From: Sphingomonas panacis
GTDB lineage: Bacteria; Pseudomonadota; Alphaproteobacteria; Sphingomonadales; Sphingomonadaceae
Length of the DNA stretch: 64,000 nt
Reading direction: 5' to 3'
NCBI RefSeq assembly: GCF_001717955.1
Contig: NZ_CP014168.1
Coordinates: 2,637,501 to 2,701,500 of the forward strand
Positions 1 to 8,563 of the stretch are shown piece by piece; within the stretch, counting starts at the first letter, position 1; each line of letters begins with the position of its first letter. The position numbers and the translations under genes are program-made. The notes under the pieces were generated by a model. The model was not told the DNA's origin, ran no database searches, and was given only the letters and a program-made list of their open reading frames with translations.

Positions 1-51
1 ACCAAATGGGCGGCGGGTCTCGCGCCGGCGATCGAGGTGGCGCGCGCATGA
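1..51 (+). CDS. murC: UDP-N-acetylmuramate--L-alanine ligase, C-terminal end only
   Basis: Only the last 16 codons and the TGA are in the window. The frame reads TKWAAGLAPAIEVARA and then stops. A tail of this kind is typical of MurC, the cytoplasmic ligase that adds L-alanine to UDP-MurNAc, and murB, ddl, ftsQ, ftsA and ftsZ follow in the usual dcw order. The assignment rests mostly on that gene order because so little protein is visible. The stop codon overlaps the start of the next small gene (ATGA). Confidence 0.7.
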   Translation, partial: TKWAAGLAPAIEVARA

Positions 52-218
52 GCGACGCCTTCGCCGACGCGATCAAGCTCCAGCGGCAGATGCTCGATGC
101 GCAGAAGGCGTCGATCGCGGACGCGCGCGCGAAGATGGAACTGGCTGGCCGCGACATCGCCGAGGCGAACCTCGAAGCGATGAAGGCGTGGGCGCGGCTG
201 TGGAACGTGTGGCTGTGA
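48..218 (+). CDS. small coiled-coil-like protein between murC and murB, function unknown
   Basis: A 56-residue protein whose ATG overlaps the murC stop as ATGA, so it is probably translated by coupling with murC. It is rich in Ala, Asp, Glu, Lys and Arg with a heptad-like spacing (KLQRQMLDAQKASIADARAK) and ends in an aromatic segment, ARLWNVWL. It has no signal peptide or membrane segment. I do not recognise a family. The overlap and the position inside the dcw operon argue that it is a real gene and may act in wall synthesis or division, but that role is inference. Confidence 0.7.
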   Translation: MSDAFADAIKLQRQMLDAQKASIADARAKMELAGRDIAEANLEAMKAWARLWNVWL

Positions 219-257
219 TGTGGCAAGCGGCCTTGTTCTCCCGCAACCCCACTTGTT

Positions 258-310
258 CTCCCGCGAAAGCGGGAGTCCAGAGCCAAGCAGTGCAGTGTTC
301 GCGGCTCTGG
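258..310. repeat. composite palindromic repeat (GAAA-loop hairpin plus second inverted repeat)
   Basis: CTCCCGC (258-264) and GCGGGAG (269-275) form a 7-bp stem closed by a GAAA tetraloop. CCAGAGCC (277-284) then pairs with GGCTCTGG (303-310). It is noncoding and lies between the small orf and murB. The layout resembles short interspersed palindromes that recur in sphingomonad genomes; membership of that family is from memory and was not searched. Confidence 0.6.
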
Positions 311-360
311 GCCGCCGCGTGCGCGGGGGACCGGTAATGATGTGCATACCTTACTCTCTT

Positions 361-443
361 CCGTTCGTGCTGAGCGAAGTCGAAGCACGTGCCCCAAATG
401 CCGCGCTCGTGGCACGTGCTTCGACTTCGCTCAGCACGAACGG
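361..443. repeat. 33-bp perfect inverted repeat upstream of murB
   Basis: Positions 361-393 are the exact reverse complement of 411-443, with a 17-nt loop. The arm contains GTGCTGAGCGAAGTCGAAGC, a sequence I know as an abundant intergenic palindrome in sphingomonads. The right arm ends 21 bases before the murB start, just upstream of its G-rich ribosome binding site. In RNA it would form a very stable hairpin, so it could terminate or attenuate transcription, or protect an mRNA end. Confidence 0.85.
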
Positions 444-464
444 GTTGGGGGGAGGGTGCGTGCG

Positions 465-1373
465 ATGACCATTGCATGTGCACCGACCACCCTCCCCGAA
501 ACACGCGGTCGCCTCACATCCGACGCCCCGCTCGCGCCGCTCGTCTGGTTCAAGACCGGTGGTCCGGCCGACTGGCTGTTCGAACCGCAGGACGCCGACG
601 ATCTCGCCGCCTTCCTGCGCGGGCTCGACCCCGCCGTGCCGGTGATGGCGCTCGGCCTGGGCTCGAACCTGATCGTCCGCGATGGCGGCTGGCCGGGCGT
701 GGTGGTGCGGCTCGGCAAGGCGTTCGCGAGTGTCGAGCAGCTCGATGCGACGACGCTCCGCTGCGGTGGCGGCGCATCGGGCATTCTCGTCTCGTCGAAG
801 GCGCGTGACGCGGGCATTGGCGGTATCGAGTTCCTGCGCTCGATACCGGGCACGGTCGGCGGGTTCGTGCGGATGAACGGCGGCGCCTATGGCCGCGAGG
901 TCAAGGATATCCTCGTCGACTGCGAGGTCGTGTTGCGCTCGGGCGAGCGCGTTACGCTGGCGCTGGCCGATCTCGGCTACACCTATCGCCACAGCGCGCT
1001 GCCCGAAGGCGCGATCGTGGTGAGCGCGACCTTCCGGGGCTATCCCGAGCAGACGGCGGTGATTCAGGGCGAGATGCTGCGCATCGCGGCGGCGCGCGAG
1101 GCGTCGCAGCCGCTGCGATCGAAGACCGGCGGCTCGACCTTCAAGAACCCGGACGGCCACAAGGCCTGGGCGCTGATCGACGCCGCTGGCTGTCGCGGCC
1201 TCACCCGCGGCGACGCGCAGGTCAGCGAGAAACACTGCAACTTCCTGCTCAACCTCGGTGACGCGACGAGCAGCGATATCGAAGCCTTGGGAGACGACGT
1301 GATCGAACGGGTGAAAGCGCATTCGGGCGTGACGCTGGAATGGGAGATTCAGCGGGTGGGGGTGAAGAAGTGA
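465..1373 (+). CDS. murB: UDP-N-acetylenolpyruvoylglucosamine reductase
   Basis: A 302-residue cytoplasmic flavoenzyme that reduces UDP-GlcNAc-enolpyruvate to UDP-MurNAc with NADPH. The FAD-binding motifs are visible: KTGGPADWL near the N-terminus, GLGSNLIVRDGG around residue 64, and SIPGTVGG around 127. The proton-donor serine lies in GSTFKNP around residue 223, and the late catalytic glutamate is in TLEWEIQRVG near the end. The ATG at 465 follows GGGGGGAGGG by about 8 bases. The frame stays open upstream to 342, but only through the palindromic repeat, so that extension was dropped. Confidence 0.96.
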   Translation: MTIACAPTTLPETRGRLTSDAPLAPLVWFKTGGPADWLFEPQDADDLAAFLRGLDPAVPVMALGLGSNLIVRDGGWPGVVVRLGKAFASVEQLDATTLRCGGGASGILVSSKARDAGIGGIEFLRSIPGTVGGFVRMNGGAYGREVKDILVDCEVVLRSGERVTLALADLGYTYRHSALPEGAIVVSATFRGYPEQTAVIQGEMLRIAAAREASQPLRSKTGGSTFKNPDGHKAWALIDAAGCRGLTRGDAQVSEKHCNFLLNLGDATSSDIEALGDDVIERVKAHSGVTLEWEIQRVGVKK

Positions 1374-1386
1374 GCCGCATCAACCA

Positions 1387-1469
1387 CCGTCATGCCAGCG
1401 CAAGCTGGCATCTCCCTGCGTGTGTCGCGCCCTTGCCGCAAGAGATCCCAGCGTGCGCTGGGATGACGG
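1387..1469. repeat. imperfect 28-bp inverted repeat between murB and ddl
   Basis: The segment 1387-1414 pairs with 1442-1469 over 28 bases with three mismatches. Each arm is itself a small palindrome (GCCAGCGCAAGCTGGC and CCCAGCGTGCGCTGGG). The core CGTCATNCCAGCGNAAGCTGG recurs at 40199 between atpA and atpG, so the two sites belong to one repeat family. It fills nearly the whole murB-ddl gap and ends 16 bases before the ddl start. Confidence 0.8.
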
Positions 1470-1485
1470 TTGTGGAGAGGCGCGC

Positions 1486-2421
1486 ATGAGCAAGCCCCTC
1501 CATATCGCCGTCCTCATGGGCGGCTGGTCGGCCGAGCGCGAGGTTTCGCTGATGTCGGGCACCGGCGTCGCCGATGCGCTCGAATCGCGCGGCCACCGCG
1601 TCACGCGGATCGACATGGACCGCGACGTGGCGGCGAAGCTCGCCGCCGCCAAGCCCGATGTCGTCTTCAACGCGCTCCACGGCACCCCCGGCGAGGACGG
1701 TTCGGTTCAGGGCCTGCTCGATCTGATGGGGCTGACATACACGCATAGCGGTCTCGCCACCTCGGTCATCGCGATCGACAAGCAGCTCACCAAGCTGCTG
1801 CTCGTCCCCGCCGGTATCCCCATGCCGGGCGGCCGCATCGTCAAGTCCGAGACGCTCTACGACGCCGATCCACTGCCGCGCCCCTATGTCCTCAAGCCGG
1901 TCAACGAAGGCTCTTCGGTCGGCGTCGCGATCGTCACGGCGGAGGGCAATTACGGCAATCCGATCGGCCGCGATGTCGCCGGCCCGTGGACAGAGTTCGA
2001 CGAATTGCTCGCCGAACCCTACATCCGGGGCCGCGAACTGACCACGGCGGTGCTGGGTGGGCAGGCGCTCGGCGTCACCGAGTTGAAGCCCAAGAACGGC
2101 TGGTATGATTTCGACGCGAAATACACCGAGGGGCTGACCGAACATATCTGCCCCGCGCAGATCCCCTACGACGTCGCCGACGCCTGCAAACGCATCGCGC
2201 TCGACGCGCACCGTGTGCTCGGCTGCAAGGGCGCGTCGCGCTCCGATTTCCGCTGGGATGACGAGCGCGGTATCGACGGGCTGTTCCTGCTGGAAGTCAA
2301 CACCCAGCCCGGCATGACGCCGCTCAGCCTCGTGCCCGAACAGGCGCGCCACCTCGGCATGAGCTATGCCGAACTCGTCCAGGCGATCGTCGACGAAGCG
2401 CTTGAAGGCGCCGCGCCGTGA
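1486..2421 (+). CDS. ddl: D-alanine--D-alanine ligase
   Basis: A 311-residue ATP-grasp enzyme that joins two D-alanines for the peptidoglycan stem peptide, in the cytoplasm. The N-terminus has LMGGWSAEREVSLMSG, the substrate-binding motif of Ddl. The ATP-grasp lysine region KPVNEGSSVGV is near residue 136, and the metal-binding EVNTQPGMT near 270. The ATG at 1486 has GGAGAGG just upstream; an upstream in-frame ATG at 1420 lies inside the palindrome. Its stop overlaps the GTG start of ftsQ (GTGA). Alanine racemase (alr), which supplies the substrate, is at 30.1 kb. Confidence 0.97.
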   Translation: MSKPLHIAVLMGGWSAEREVSLMSGTGVADALESRGHRVTRIDMDRDVAAKLAAAKPDVVFNALHGTPGEDGSVQGLLDLMGLTYTHSGLATSVIAIDKQLTKLLLVPAGIPMPGGRIVKSETLYDADPLPRPYVLKPVNEGSSVGVAIVTAEGNYGNPIGRDVAGPWTEFDELLAEPYIRGRELTTAVLGGQALGVTELKPKNGWYDFDAKYTEGLTEHICPAQIPYDVADACKRIALDAHRVLGCKGASRSDFRWDDERGIDGLFLLEVNTQPGMTPLSLVPEQARHLGMSYAELVQAIVDEALEGAAP

Positions 2422-3374
2422 CCAGCAAGACGATCAAGCGCGGCACCCCGCGCCGCCCGGTCCAGCAGAAGCGCCGCAAGGCGCAGAAGGTCTCGATCAT
2501 CGACCGGATGATCGCCGCGCTGCCGGTCAGCGAGGCGACGCTTACCCGAATCGCGACATGGTCGATCGTCGCGATCGTGTGCGGCGGCGTGTTGGCAATG
2601 GGGGTGTGGATGGGCATTCCCGGCGCGGTCGGTACGGCGGTGGGCGAGGGGATCGGCGAGGCGGGGTTCCGCGTCAACAACGTCCAGATCACCGGGCTCG
2701 CGCGCATGGACCAGAACACGATCTACAAGATCGCGCTCGAACAGCCCTCGCTGGCGATGCCGCTGGTCGATCTCGAAAAGACCCGCGAGCGGCTGGTCGC
2801 GCACAGCGGCTGGATCGAGGACGCGCACGTCTCGCGCCGGCTGCCGGATACGTTGCTCGTCCAGATCGTCGAGCGCACCCCCGCCGCGATCTGGCAGAAT
2901 CGCGGACAGCTCGCGCTGATCGCGGCGAACGGCACCTATCTTGAACCCGTCCAGGCCGATCAGATGCCCGATCTGCCTTTGGTGGTCGGCGATCATGCCA
3001 ATGAGCAGCAGGATTCCTACGATCATCTGCTCGCCGCCGCGCCCGCGCTGCGCCCGCAGGTCAAGGCGGCGACGTGGGTCGGCAACCGCCGCTGGAACCT
3101 GACCTTCGACAGTGGCGAGACGCTGGAATTGCCCGAGGGCGACGATGCCGCCGCGCGCGCTTTGGTCAAATTCGCGCAGATGGACGGTGTTCAGCCGCTG
3201 CTCGGCAAGGGCTGGGTCGGCTTCGACATGCGTGATCCGGCGCGGCTGGTCGCGCGCAAGCCGGGCGACGCCGCCGGCGGCGCGCTGCCGACGCCCGCCA
3301 TTGCGAAACCGGCCAAGCCGAAATCGAATGCTACCGAAGCGAAGACGGCCGCGCTACCGTTCGCGCAAGGCTAG
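2418..3374 (+). CDS. ftsQ: cell division protein FtsQ
   Basis: A 318-residue bitopic inner-membrane protein of the divisome that recruits FtsB and FtsL. A basic cytoplasmic tail (KTIKRGTPRRPVQQKRRK) is followed by one membrane segment at about 46-68 and a POTRA domain starting at FRVNNVQITGLARMDQNTIY. The FtsQ beta domain follows (LPDTLLVQIVERTPAAIWQN). The C-terminal tail is rich in Ala, Pro and Lys. The GTG start overlaps the ddl stop, which suggests translational coupling. It sits in the standard place before ftsA. Confidence 0.95.
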   Translation: MTSKTIKRGTPRRPVQQKRRKAQKVSIIDRMIAALPVSEATLTRIATWSIVAIVCGGVLAMGVWMGIPGAVGTAVGEGIGEAGFRVNNVQITGLARMDQNTIYKIALEQPSLAMPLVDLEKTRERLVAHSGWIEDAHVSRRLPDTLLVQIVERTPAAIWQNRGQLALIAANGTYLEPVQADQMPDLPLVVGDHANEQQDSYDHLLAAAPALRPQVKAATWVGNRRWNLTFDSGETLELPEGDDAAARALVKFAQMDGVQPLLGKGWVGFDMRDPARLVARKPGDAAGGALPTPAIAKPAKPKSNATEAKTAALPFAQG

Positions 3375-3397
3375 TTGGGCAAGCAGGGGTACAGCGT

Positions 3398-4660
3398 ATG
3401 GCGAAGATCGCACCGGAAGGATTGATTACCGCCCTCGATATCGGCTCGTCGAAGGTTTCGGCGATGATCGCGCAGAAAGGGGACGGCGGCGAACTGATCG
3501 TGCTCGGCACCGGCCAGCGCGAGAGCCGTGGCGTCAAGCGCGGCTACATCGCCGACGCCGCCGCGACCGAGGCGGCGGTGCGCGAGGCGGTCGAGCAGGC
3601 CGAGCGGATCGCCGGCACCAATATCGAAAACGTCTGGGTGAGCTTCTCGGCGGGCGGCCTCGTCTCCGATGTCGCCTCGGTCGAGTTCGAACTGGGCGGG
3701 CACCGGGTCGAACAGGCCGATATCGACGCGCTGTTGCAGGCTGGCCGCGATTCGATCGATCCCGCCGGGCGGATCGTGCTGCACGCGCAGCCAGCGCTCT
3801 ACACGCTCGACGGGCTGACCGGGGTCAAGCGTCCGCTCGGGCTGCATGCCGATCGGCTCGGCGTGCATATCCATGTCGTCGCGGCGGATGGCTCGCCGGT
3901 GCGCAACCTCGGGCTGTGCGTCGCCAACGCGCATCTCGAAGTGAAATCGATCATCGCCTCGCCGGTCGCGACGGGCCTCGCCTGCCTGTCCGATGAGGAG
4001 CGCGAACTCGGCGTCGCGCTTGTCGAGTTGGGCGCCGGCATCACCAACGTCTCGCTGTTCGCGGGCGGGATGCTGGTCGGGCTGACCTCGATCCCGATCG
4101 GCGCCGCCGACATCACCGACGATATCGCCTCCGCGTTCGGCACGCGCCGCACCCACGCGGAGCGGATGAAGTGCGTCCACGGCTCCGCCAACGCCAGCCC
4201 GCGCGACAATCACGAGATGATCGACGTCGCGCCGATCTCGGCCGAGGACGGGCAGGGCGACGGGGCGCGCATCACCCGCGCGCAACTCATCGGCGTGATC
4301 CGCCAGCGGCTCGATCATCTCATCGGCGAGGTGCGCAAGGCGCTGGTCGAGCTGAAGTTCGAAGGCCCGGTCGGGCGGCAGGTCGTGCTGACCGGCGGCG
4401 GCGCGGAGCTGAACGGCATCGCCGATTACGCACAGGCGGCGCTCGGCCGCTCGGTGCGCGTCGGCCGGCCGCGTGGGCTGTCGGCGCTGCCCGAGGCGCA
4501 TTCCGGCCCGGCGTTCGCGACGCTCGCGGGCCTGGCTTTCTACGCCGCGTCCGATCCGATCGACCTGCGCGCGCTGCCGCGCGGGCACCAGACGGTGCAT
4601 CGTCCCAAGGGCTTCGCGATCTTCCGTCGGATGATGGCGGCGGCGCGGGCGAATTATTAA
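3398..4660 (+). CDS. ftsA: cell division protein FtsA
   Basis: A 420-residue actin-like ATPase that tethers FtsZ to the membrane. The phosphate-1 motif (ALDIGSSKVSAMIA) is at the N-terminus, and the family signature RGVKRGYIADAAATEAAVREA follows shortly after. The adenosine motif VLTGGGAELNGI is near residue 330. The C-terminus ends in a basic amphipathic stretch (FAIFRRMMAAARANY) that fits the FtsA membrane-targeting helix. It starts 23 bases after ftsQ and precedes ftsZ. Confidence 0.97.
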   Translation: MAKIAPEGLITALDIGSSKVSAMIAQKGDGGELIVLGTGQRESRGVKRGYIADAAATEAAVREAVEQAERIAGTNIENVWVSFSAGGLVSDVASVEFELGGHRVEQADIDALLQAGRDSIDPAGRIVLHAQPALYTLDGLTGVKRPLGLHADRLGVHIHVVAADGSPVRNLGLCVANAHLEVKSIIASPVATGLACLSDEERELGVALVELGAGITNVSLFAGGMLVGLTSIPIGAADITDDIASAFGTRRTHAERMKCVHGSANASPRDNHEMIDVAPISAEDGQGDGARITRAQLIGVIRQRLDHLIGEVRKALVELKFEGPVGRQVVLTGGGAELNGIADYAQAALGRSVRVGRPRGLSALPEAHSGPAFATLAGLAFYAASDPIDLRALPRGHQTVHRPKGFAIFRRMMAAARANY

Positions 4661-4773
4661 AGAATTGCGACTCCGCGCAGCAATCGGGGCTGGAACCGCA
4701 GCATTCGATGGTGCAGGATAGTTAAGCGTATAGCGTGCCAAGTGTTGTGGGGAGGCGCGCAGGAGACCGTAAA

Positions 4774-6222
4774 ATGAGTATCGAATTTCTTGCGCCCGAA
4801 GTGGACGAACTGACGCCGCGTATCGCCGTGATCGGCGTCGGCGGGGCGGGTGGCAATGCCATCGCCAACATGATGCGTGCCGATGTGCAGGGCGTCGATT
4901 TCTTCGTCGCGAATACGGATTCGCAGGCGCTGAAACAGTCGAACGCGGAAACCAAGATCCAGCTCGGCGCGAAGATCACGCAGGGTCTCGGCGCGGGGTC
5001 GCGCCCCGAGATCGGCCGCGCCGCCGCCGAGGAGACGATCGATCAGGTCGCCAAGATGCTCGAAGGCGCGCACATGTGCTTCATCGCCGCCGGCATGGGC
5101 GGCGGCACCGGCACCGGTGCCGCTCCGGTCATCGCCAAGGCGGCGCGCGACATGGGCATCCTGACGGTCGGCGTCGTCACCAAGCCGTTCTCGTTCGAAG
5201 GCAACCGCCGCGCCAAGGCTGCCGATGCGGGCATCGAGGAACTCCAGAAGTACGTCGATACGCTGATCGTCATTCCCAACCAGAATCTGTTCCTCGTCGC
5301 CAATGCGAACACCACGTTCAAGCAGGCGTTCGAAATGGCCGACGAAGTGCTCCAGCAGGGTGTGCGCGGCATCACCGATCTGATGGTGATGCCCGGCCTC
5401 ATCAACCTCGATTTCGCCGACGTCCGTTCGGTGATGCAGGAGATGGGCAAGGCGATGATGGGCACCGGCGAGGCCGAGGGCGACAACCGCGCGATCGAAG
5501 CCGCATCGAAGGCGATCGCCAACCCGCTGCTCGACGGCGTGAGCATGAAGGGCGCCAAGGGCGTGATCGTCTCGATCACCGGCGGCGACGACATGCGCCT
5601 GCTCGAAGTCGACGAGGCCGCGAACCACATTCGCGAACTGGTCGATGAAGACGCCAACATCATCTGGGGTTCGGCGTTCAATCCCGATCTCGAAGGCAAG
5701 ATCCGCGTGTCTGTCGTCGCGACCGGCATCGAGGCCGAGGCGCAGACCGCGCCGCCCGTGCCCTCGTCGCGCTCGTTCAGCTTCGGCTCGACCCGCGCGC
5801 CCGAGCCGGCGGCTGCCGCGCCCGAGCCTGCGCCCGCGGCGCCCGAGCCGGCACCGCGCGCCGAAGCCCCGGCGCCCGCGCCGGAGCCGGCTGAGGTCGA
5901 CGAACTGATTCTCGGCAGCGACACGCAAGTTCCGCCGACGCCCGCCCCGGCGCCTGCACCTGCGCCCGCCGCGCCGAAGGTGTTCGGTGACGACGTCGCC
6001 GATCCGGCCGAAGCGCCCGGCCGCCGCCGCTGGCTCTCGTCAGGTAGTGCGCCCGAGGTGGCCGCCACTGAACCGGCGCCACCCGCGCCGCGCGTGAAGC
6101 TTGGTGGCACGCTGTTCGAACGCATGTCGAGCGTTTCGCGCGGCGCAGCGCGCGAGGACGAGGCCGCCGACAAGGACGCGGTCGAGATTCCGCGCTTCCT
6201 GCACCGCCAGAACAACCAGTGA
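4774..6222 (+). CDS. ftsZ: cell division protein FtsZ
   Basis: A 482-residue tubulin-like GTPase that forms the Z ring. [11 protein letters not shown] is at the N-terminus and the GTP-binding loop [13 protein letters not shown] is near residue 108. A long Pro/Ala-rich linker (about 320-440) follows the globular domain, as is usual in Alphaproteobacteria. The C-terminal peptide [13 protein letters not shown] is the site that binds FtsA. The ATG at 4774 follows AGGAG at 4761; an in-frame ATG at 4735 has no comparable site. The 113-base gap from ftsA may hold its own promoter, but I could not identify one. Confidence 0.98.
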   Translation: MSIEFLAPEVDELTPRIAVIGVGGAGGNAIANMMRADVQGVDFFVANTDSQALKQSNAETKIQLGAKITQGLGAGSRPEIGRAAAEETIDQVAKMLEGAHMCFIAAGMGGGTGTGAAPVIAKAARDMGILTVGVVTKPFSFEGNRRAKAADAGIEELQKYVDTLIVIPNQNLFLVANANTTFKQAFEMADEVLQQGVRGITDLMVMPGLINLDFADVRSVMQEMGKAMMGTGEAEGDNRAIEAASKAIANPLLDGVSMKGAKGVIVSITGGDDMRLLEVDEAANHIRELVDEDANIIWGSAFNPDLEGKIRVSVVATGIEAEAQTAPPVPSSRSFSFGSTRAPEPAAAAPEPAPAAPEPAPRAEAPAPAPEPAEVDELILGSDTQVPPTPAPAPAPAPAAPKVFGDDVADPAEAPGRRRWLSSGSAPEVAATEPAPPAPRVKLGGTLFERMSSVSRGAAREDEAADKDAVEIPRFLHRQNNQ

Positions 6223-6230
6223 TCTGACGC

Positions 6231-6258
6231 GCGGCACGCCTGACGGGCGTGCCGCGTC
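6231..6258 (+). terminator. candidate terminator after ftsZ
   Basis: GCGGCACGCC (6231-6240) pairs perfectly with GGCGTGCCGC (6246-6255) around a 5-base loop, and GTCGTTT follows. The T run is short, so termination efficiency is uncertain. The position, 9 bases after the ftsZ stop at the end of the dcw run, supports the call. Confidence 0.6.
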
Positions 6259-6439
6259 GTTTCAGCGCGTCGTGCTGTCGCAAGACATCTCCCGTTCAGC
6301 CGCGCTTCCGTCTAGGGACGTTTGACTCTGACGAGTCTTCCAACCGTTCGTGTCGAGCCAAGCCTCTCCGGCACGTTTTTCGATGTCGATCGGGACGAAC
6401 GGAGTAGATAACTCGAACACCGGGACAACGCGTTTCACT

Positions 6440-8563
6440 ATGGCGGCATTGCGACCCTTACGTTTCCTCGCGCTGGCGATCGCGCTGGGATCGACTTCGC
6501 CGCTCGCCGCGCAGTTCATCCAGCCGCTACCCGCACCGGGTGACGCCGATGCACTCGCCGATCAGGTCCGCGCGCTCGCGGCCAATCCGCAGGATCTCAA
6601 TGCGCTGATTCGCGCAGGCGAACTCACGCTCAAGCTCGACGACGCCACGGCCGCCGCCAGCTTCTTCGCGCGCGCCGAACGGATCGATCCGCGCAACGCG
6701 CGAATCAAGGCCGGGCTGGGCGTGCTGCTGGTGCAGGCCGAGCGGCCGGGCGAAGCGCTGCGCCGCTTTTCCGAAGCCGAAGGCTATGGCGGCCGCGTCA
6801 GCACGTTCGCCGCGGATCGCGGCCTGGCGTTCGATCTGATCGGCGAGCAGGAGCGGGCGCAGCGCGACTATCGCCTCGCGCTCAAGAATGGCCCCAACGA
6901 CGAGACCACCCGTCGCTATGCGCTGTCGCTCGGCATTTCCGGCAAGCGTGACGAGGCGCTCGCCCTGCTCGATCCGCTGCTGCGCAAGAGCGACCGCGGC
7001 GCATGGCGCGCGCGTGCCTTCATCCTGGCGATGAGCGGCGAGAAGGCCGATGCCGAGAAGATCGCGACGACGATGATGCCCGCCGGCCTTTCACAAGGGC
7101 TGCAACCCTTCTTCGATCGGCTCGCCGCGCTGTCACCAGTCGATCGCGCCTTCGCGGTGCATTTCGGCGAGATCCGCCCGTCGCCGGTGCGGATCGCCGA
7201 TGCGCGCCTCGTCCCCGCGCTGCCGCCGCTCGGCCCCGACCCGGACGCGGTCGAACTCGCCGCCGCTGCGAAGGCGCGTGAAAGGCCGGTGCGTGTTGAA
7301 GAGGCCAGACCCGTCAAGCCAGCCAAGCGCAAGCGAGGCCGTCGCGAGCCGATCCAGCTCGCCGTGCAGGCCGCCGCGCCGCCGGTGGCGCTACCGCTGC
7401 CCCCTCCGCCGGCCTATGTCGATTCGGGCGCGGCGGTGCCCAGCACGACGCCCGGGCAAAACGGCTATTATGTTCAGCCGCTGCCGACGCCGCGCGCCTA
7501 CACGCCGAGCCCGTACACACCGCGCCCATACACGCCGACGCCGTACCGGCCGAACACCTACACGCGCAATACCTACACGCCGAGCAACAGCGCGGTTGCG
7601 CAGGCCAACCGTGCCTCCGCCGCCGCGACCACTGCGACCGCGCCGGTCGCGGCAGAGCCGACGCGTGCGCCGGAAACGCAATCCTATCAGCCGGTGCGGC
7701 CGACGGGTGGCCGGGTGATGCCGCTCGCACCGCTCCAGCCTCAACCGCTCCCGACGCAGACCCAGACCCAGACCCAGACAGCGCCGGCGCCGCGTGCCTA
7801 TGGACCAGCCACGCCGCCCGCCGAGACGGTGACGCGCGTCGAAACCGCGCCGGCAGCAGCGACGACCAGCGTCGCGCGTGTCCAGCCGGCCCCGCTCGCG
7901 AGTGCGCCCGCCGTGACCACGCCCGCTGCGGTCGTAGTGCAACCCACGCCCGCCACGGCGGCCCCTTCGGCGTTTGTCCCCACCGCTCCCGCGCCCACCG
8001 CGCCGCGGCCGACACCGACACCGACACCGACGCCGGTACAGGTCGCCCGCACCGTGCCGGTCGAGATCGCCAAGGTCGCGCCAGCACGGAAGACTCCGCT
8101 GATCGACGAAAAGGCGGAAGCGAAGAAGAAAGCCGACACCAAGGCCGCCGAGGCGAAGTTGGCGGCCGAGACCAAGAAGGCGGCGGACGCGAAGAAGCTC
8201 GCCGACGTCAAGAAAGCCGCCGAGGTGAAAAAGGCGGCAGAGGCCAAGAAGCTTGCCGAGGCGAAGAAGAAAGACCCCAAATTCCTCGAACCGTCGCGAG
8301 TCTGGGTGCAGGTATCGGGCGGCGCCAACGAGCGCGATCTGCCCAAGCAGTGGAACAAGCTGCGCGCCGATCAGCCGTCGGTGTTCAAGGGTCGGCAGGG
8401 CTGGTCGACCCCGTTGCGCGCGACCAATCGAATCCTGACCGGCCCGTTCGCGTCCGAGGCGGAGGCGCAGACGTTCGTCAACAAGCTGGCCAAGGAGGGG
8501 CTGTCGGGCTTCCTGTTCACCAGCGACGCCGGCCAGAAGATCAGCAAGCTTCCCGCCAAATGA
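6440..8563 (+). CDS. secreted TPR and SPOR domain protein
   Basis: A 707-residue exported protein. A signal peptide (RPLRFLALAIALGSTSPLAAQ) opens the protein. TPR-like helical repeats run over about residues 30-210. A long low-complexity Pro/Ala/Thr region with PYTPRPYTPTPY-type repeats follows, then a Lys/Ala-rich helical segment (about 550-620). A SPOR domain (about 625-707) closes it. SPOR domains bind glycan strands lacking stem peptides at division septa, so a role in wall remodelling or division is likely. The ATG at 6440 was chosen because it gives a clean signal peptide; in-frame ATGs at 6350 and 6383 are possible but would bury it. Its stop overlaps the dgt start. Confidence 0.85.
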   Translation: MAALRPLRFLALAIALGSTSPLAAQFIQPLPAPGDADALADQVRALAANPQDLNALIRAGELTLKLDDATAAASFFARAERIDPRNARIKAGLGVLLVQAERPGEALRRFSEAEGYGGRVSTFAADRGLAFDLIGEQERAQRDYRLALKNGPNDETTRRYALSLGISGKRDEALALLDPLLRKSDRGAWRARAFILAMSGEKADAEKIATTMMPAGLSQGLQPFFDRLAALSPVDRAFAVHFGEIRPSPVRIADARLVPALPPLGPDPDAVELAAAAKARERPVRVEEARPVKPAKRKRGRREPIQLAVQAAAPPVALPLPPPPAYVDSGAAVPSTTPGQNGYYVQPLPTPRAYTPSPYTPRPYTPTPYRPNTYTRNTYTPSNSAVAQANRASAAATTATAPVAAEPTRAPETQSYQPVRPTGGRVMPLAPLQPQPLPTQTQTQTQTAPAPRAYGPATPPAETVTRVETAPAAATTSVARVQPAPLASAPAVTTPAAVVVQPTPATAAPSAFVPTAPAPTAPRPTPTPTPTPVQVARTVPVEIAKVAPARKTPLIDEKAEAKKKADTKAAEAKLAAETKKAADAKKLADVKKAAEVKKAAEAKKLAEAKKKDPKFLEPSRVWVQVSGGANERDLPKQWNKLRADQPSVFKGRQGWSTPLRATNRILTGPFASEAEAQTFVNKLAKEGLSGFLFTSDAGQKISKLPAK

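Noticed and set aside
342..464. In-frame extension of murB upstream to 342
   Set aside because: The extension is a translation of the 33-bp palindrome and has no MurB homology; a good ribosome binding site precedes the ATG at 465.
351..1322. Long open frames opposite murB and most other genes
   Set aside because: In DNA this G+C-rich the antisense frames are open by codon bias; they lack conserved motifs, start sites and signals.
7440..8060. Tandem repeats in the SPOR gene as an IS or CRISPR-like array
   Set aside because: The repeats keep frame and encode a Pro/Thr-rich linker; there are no regular spacers.
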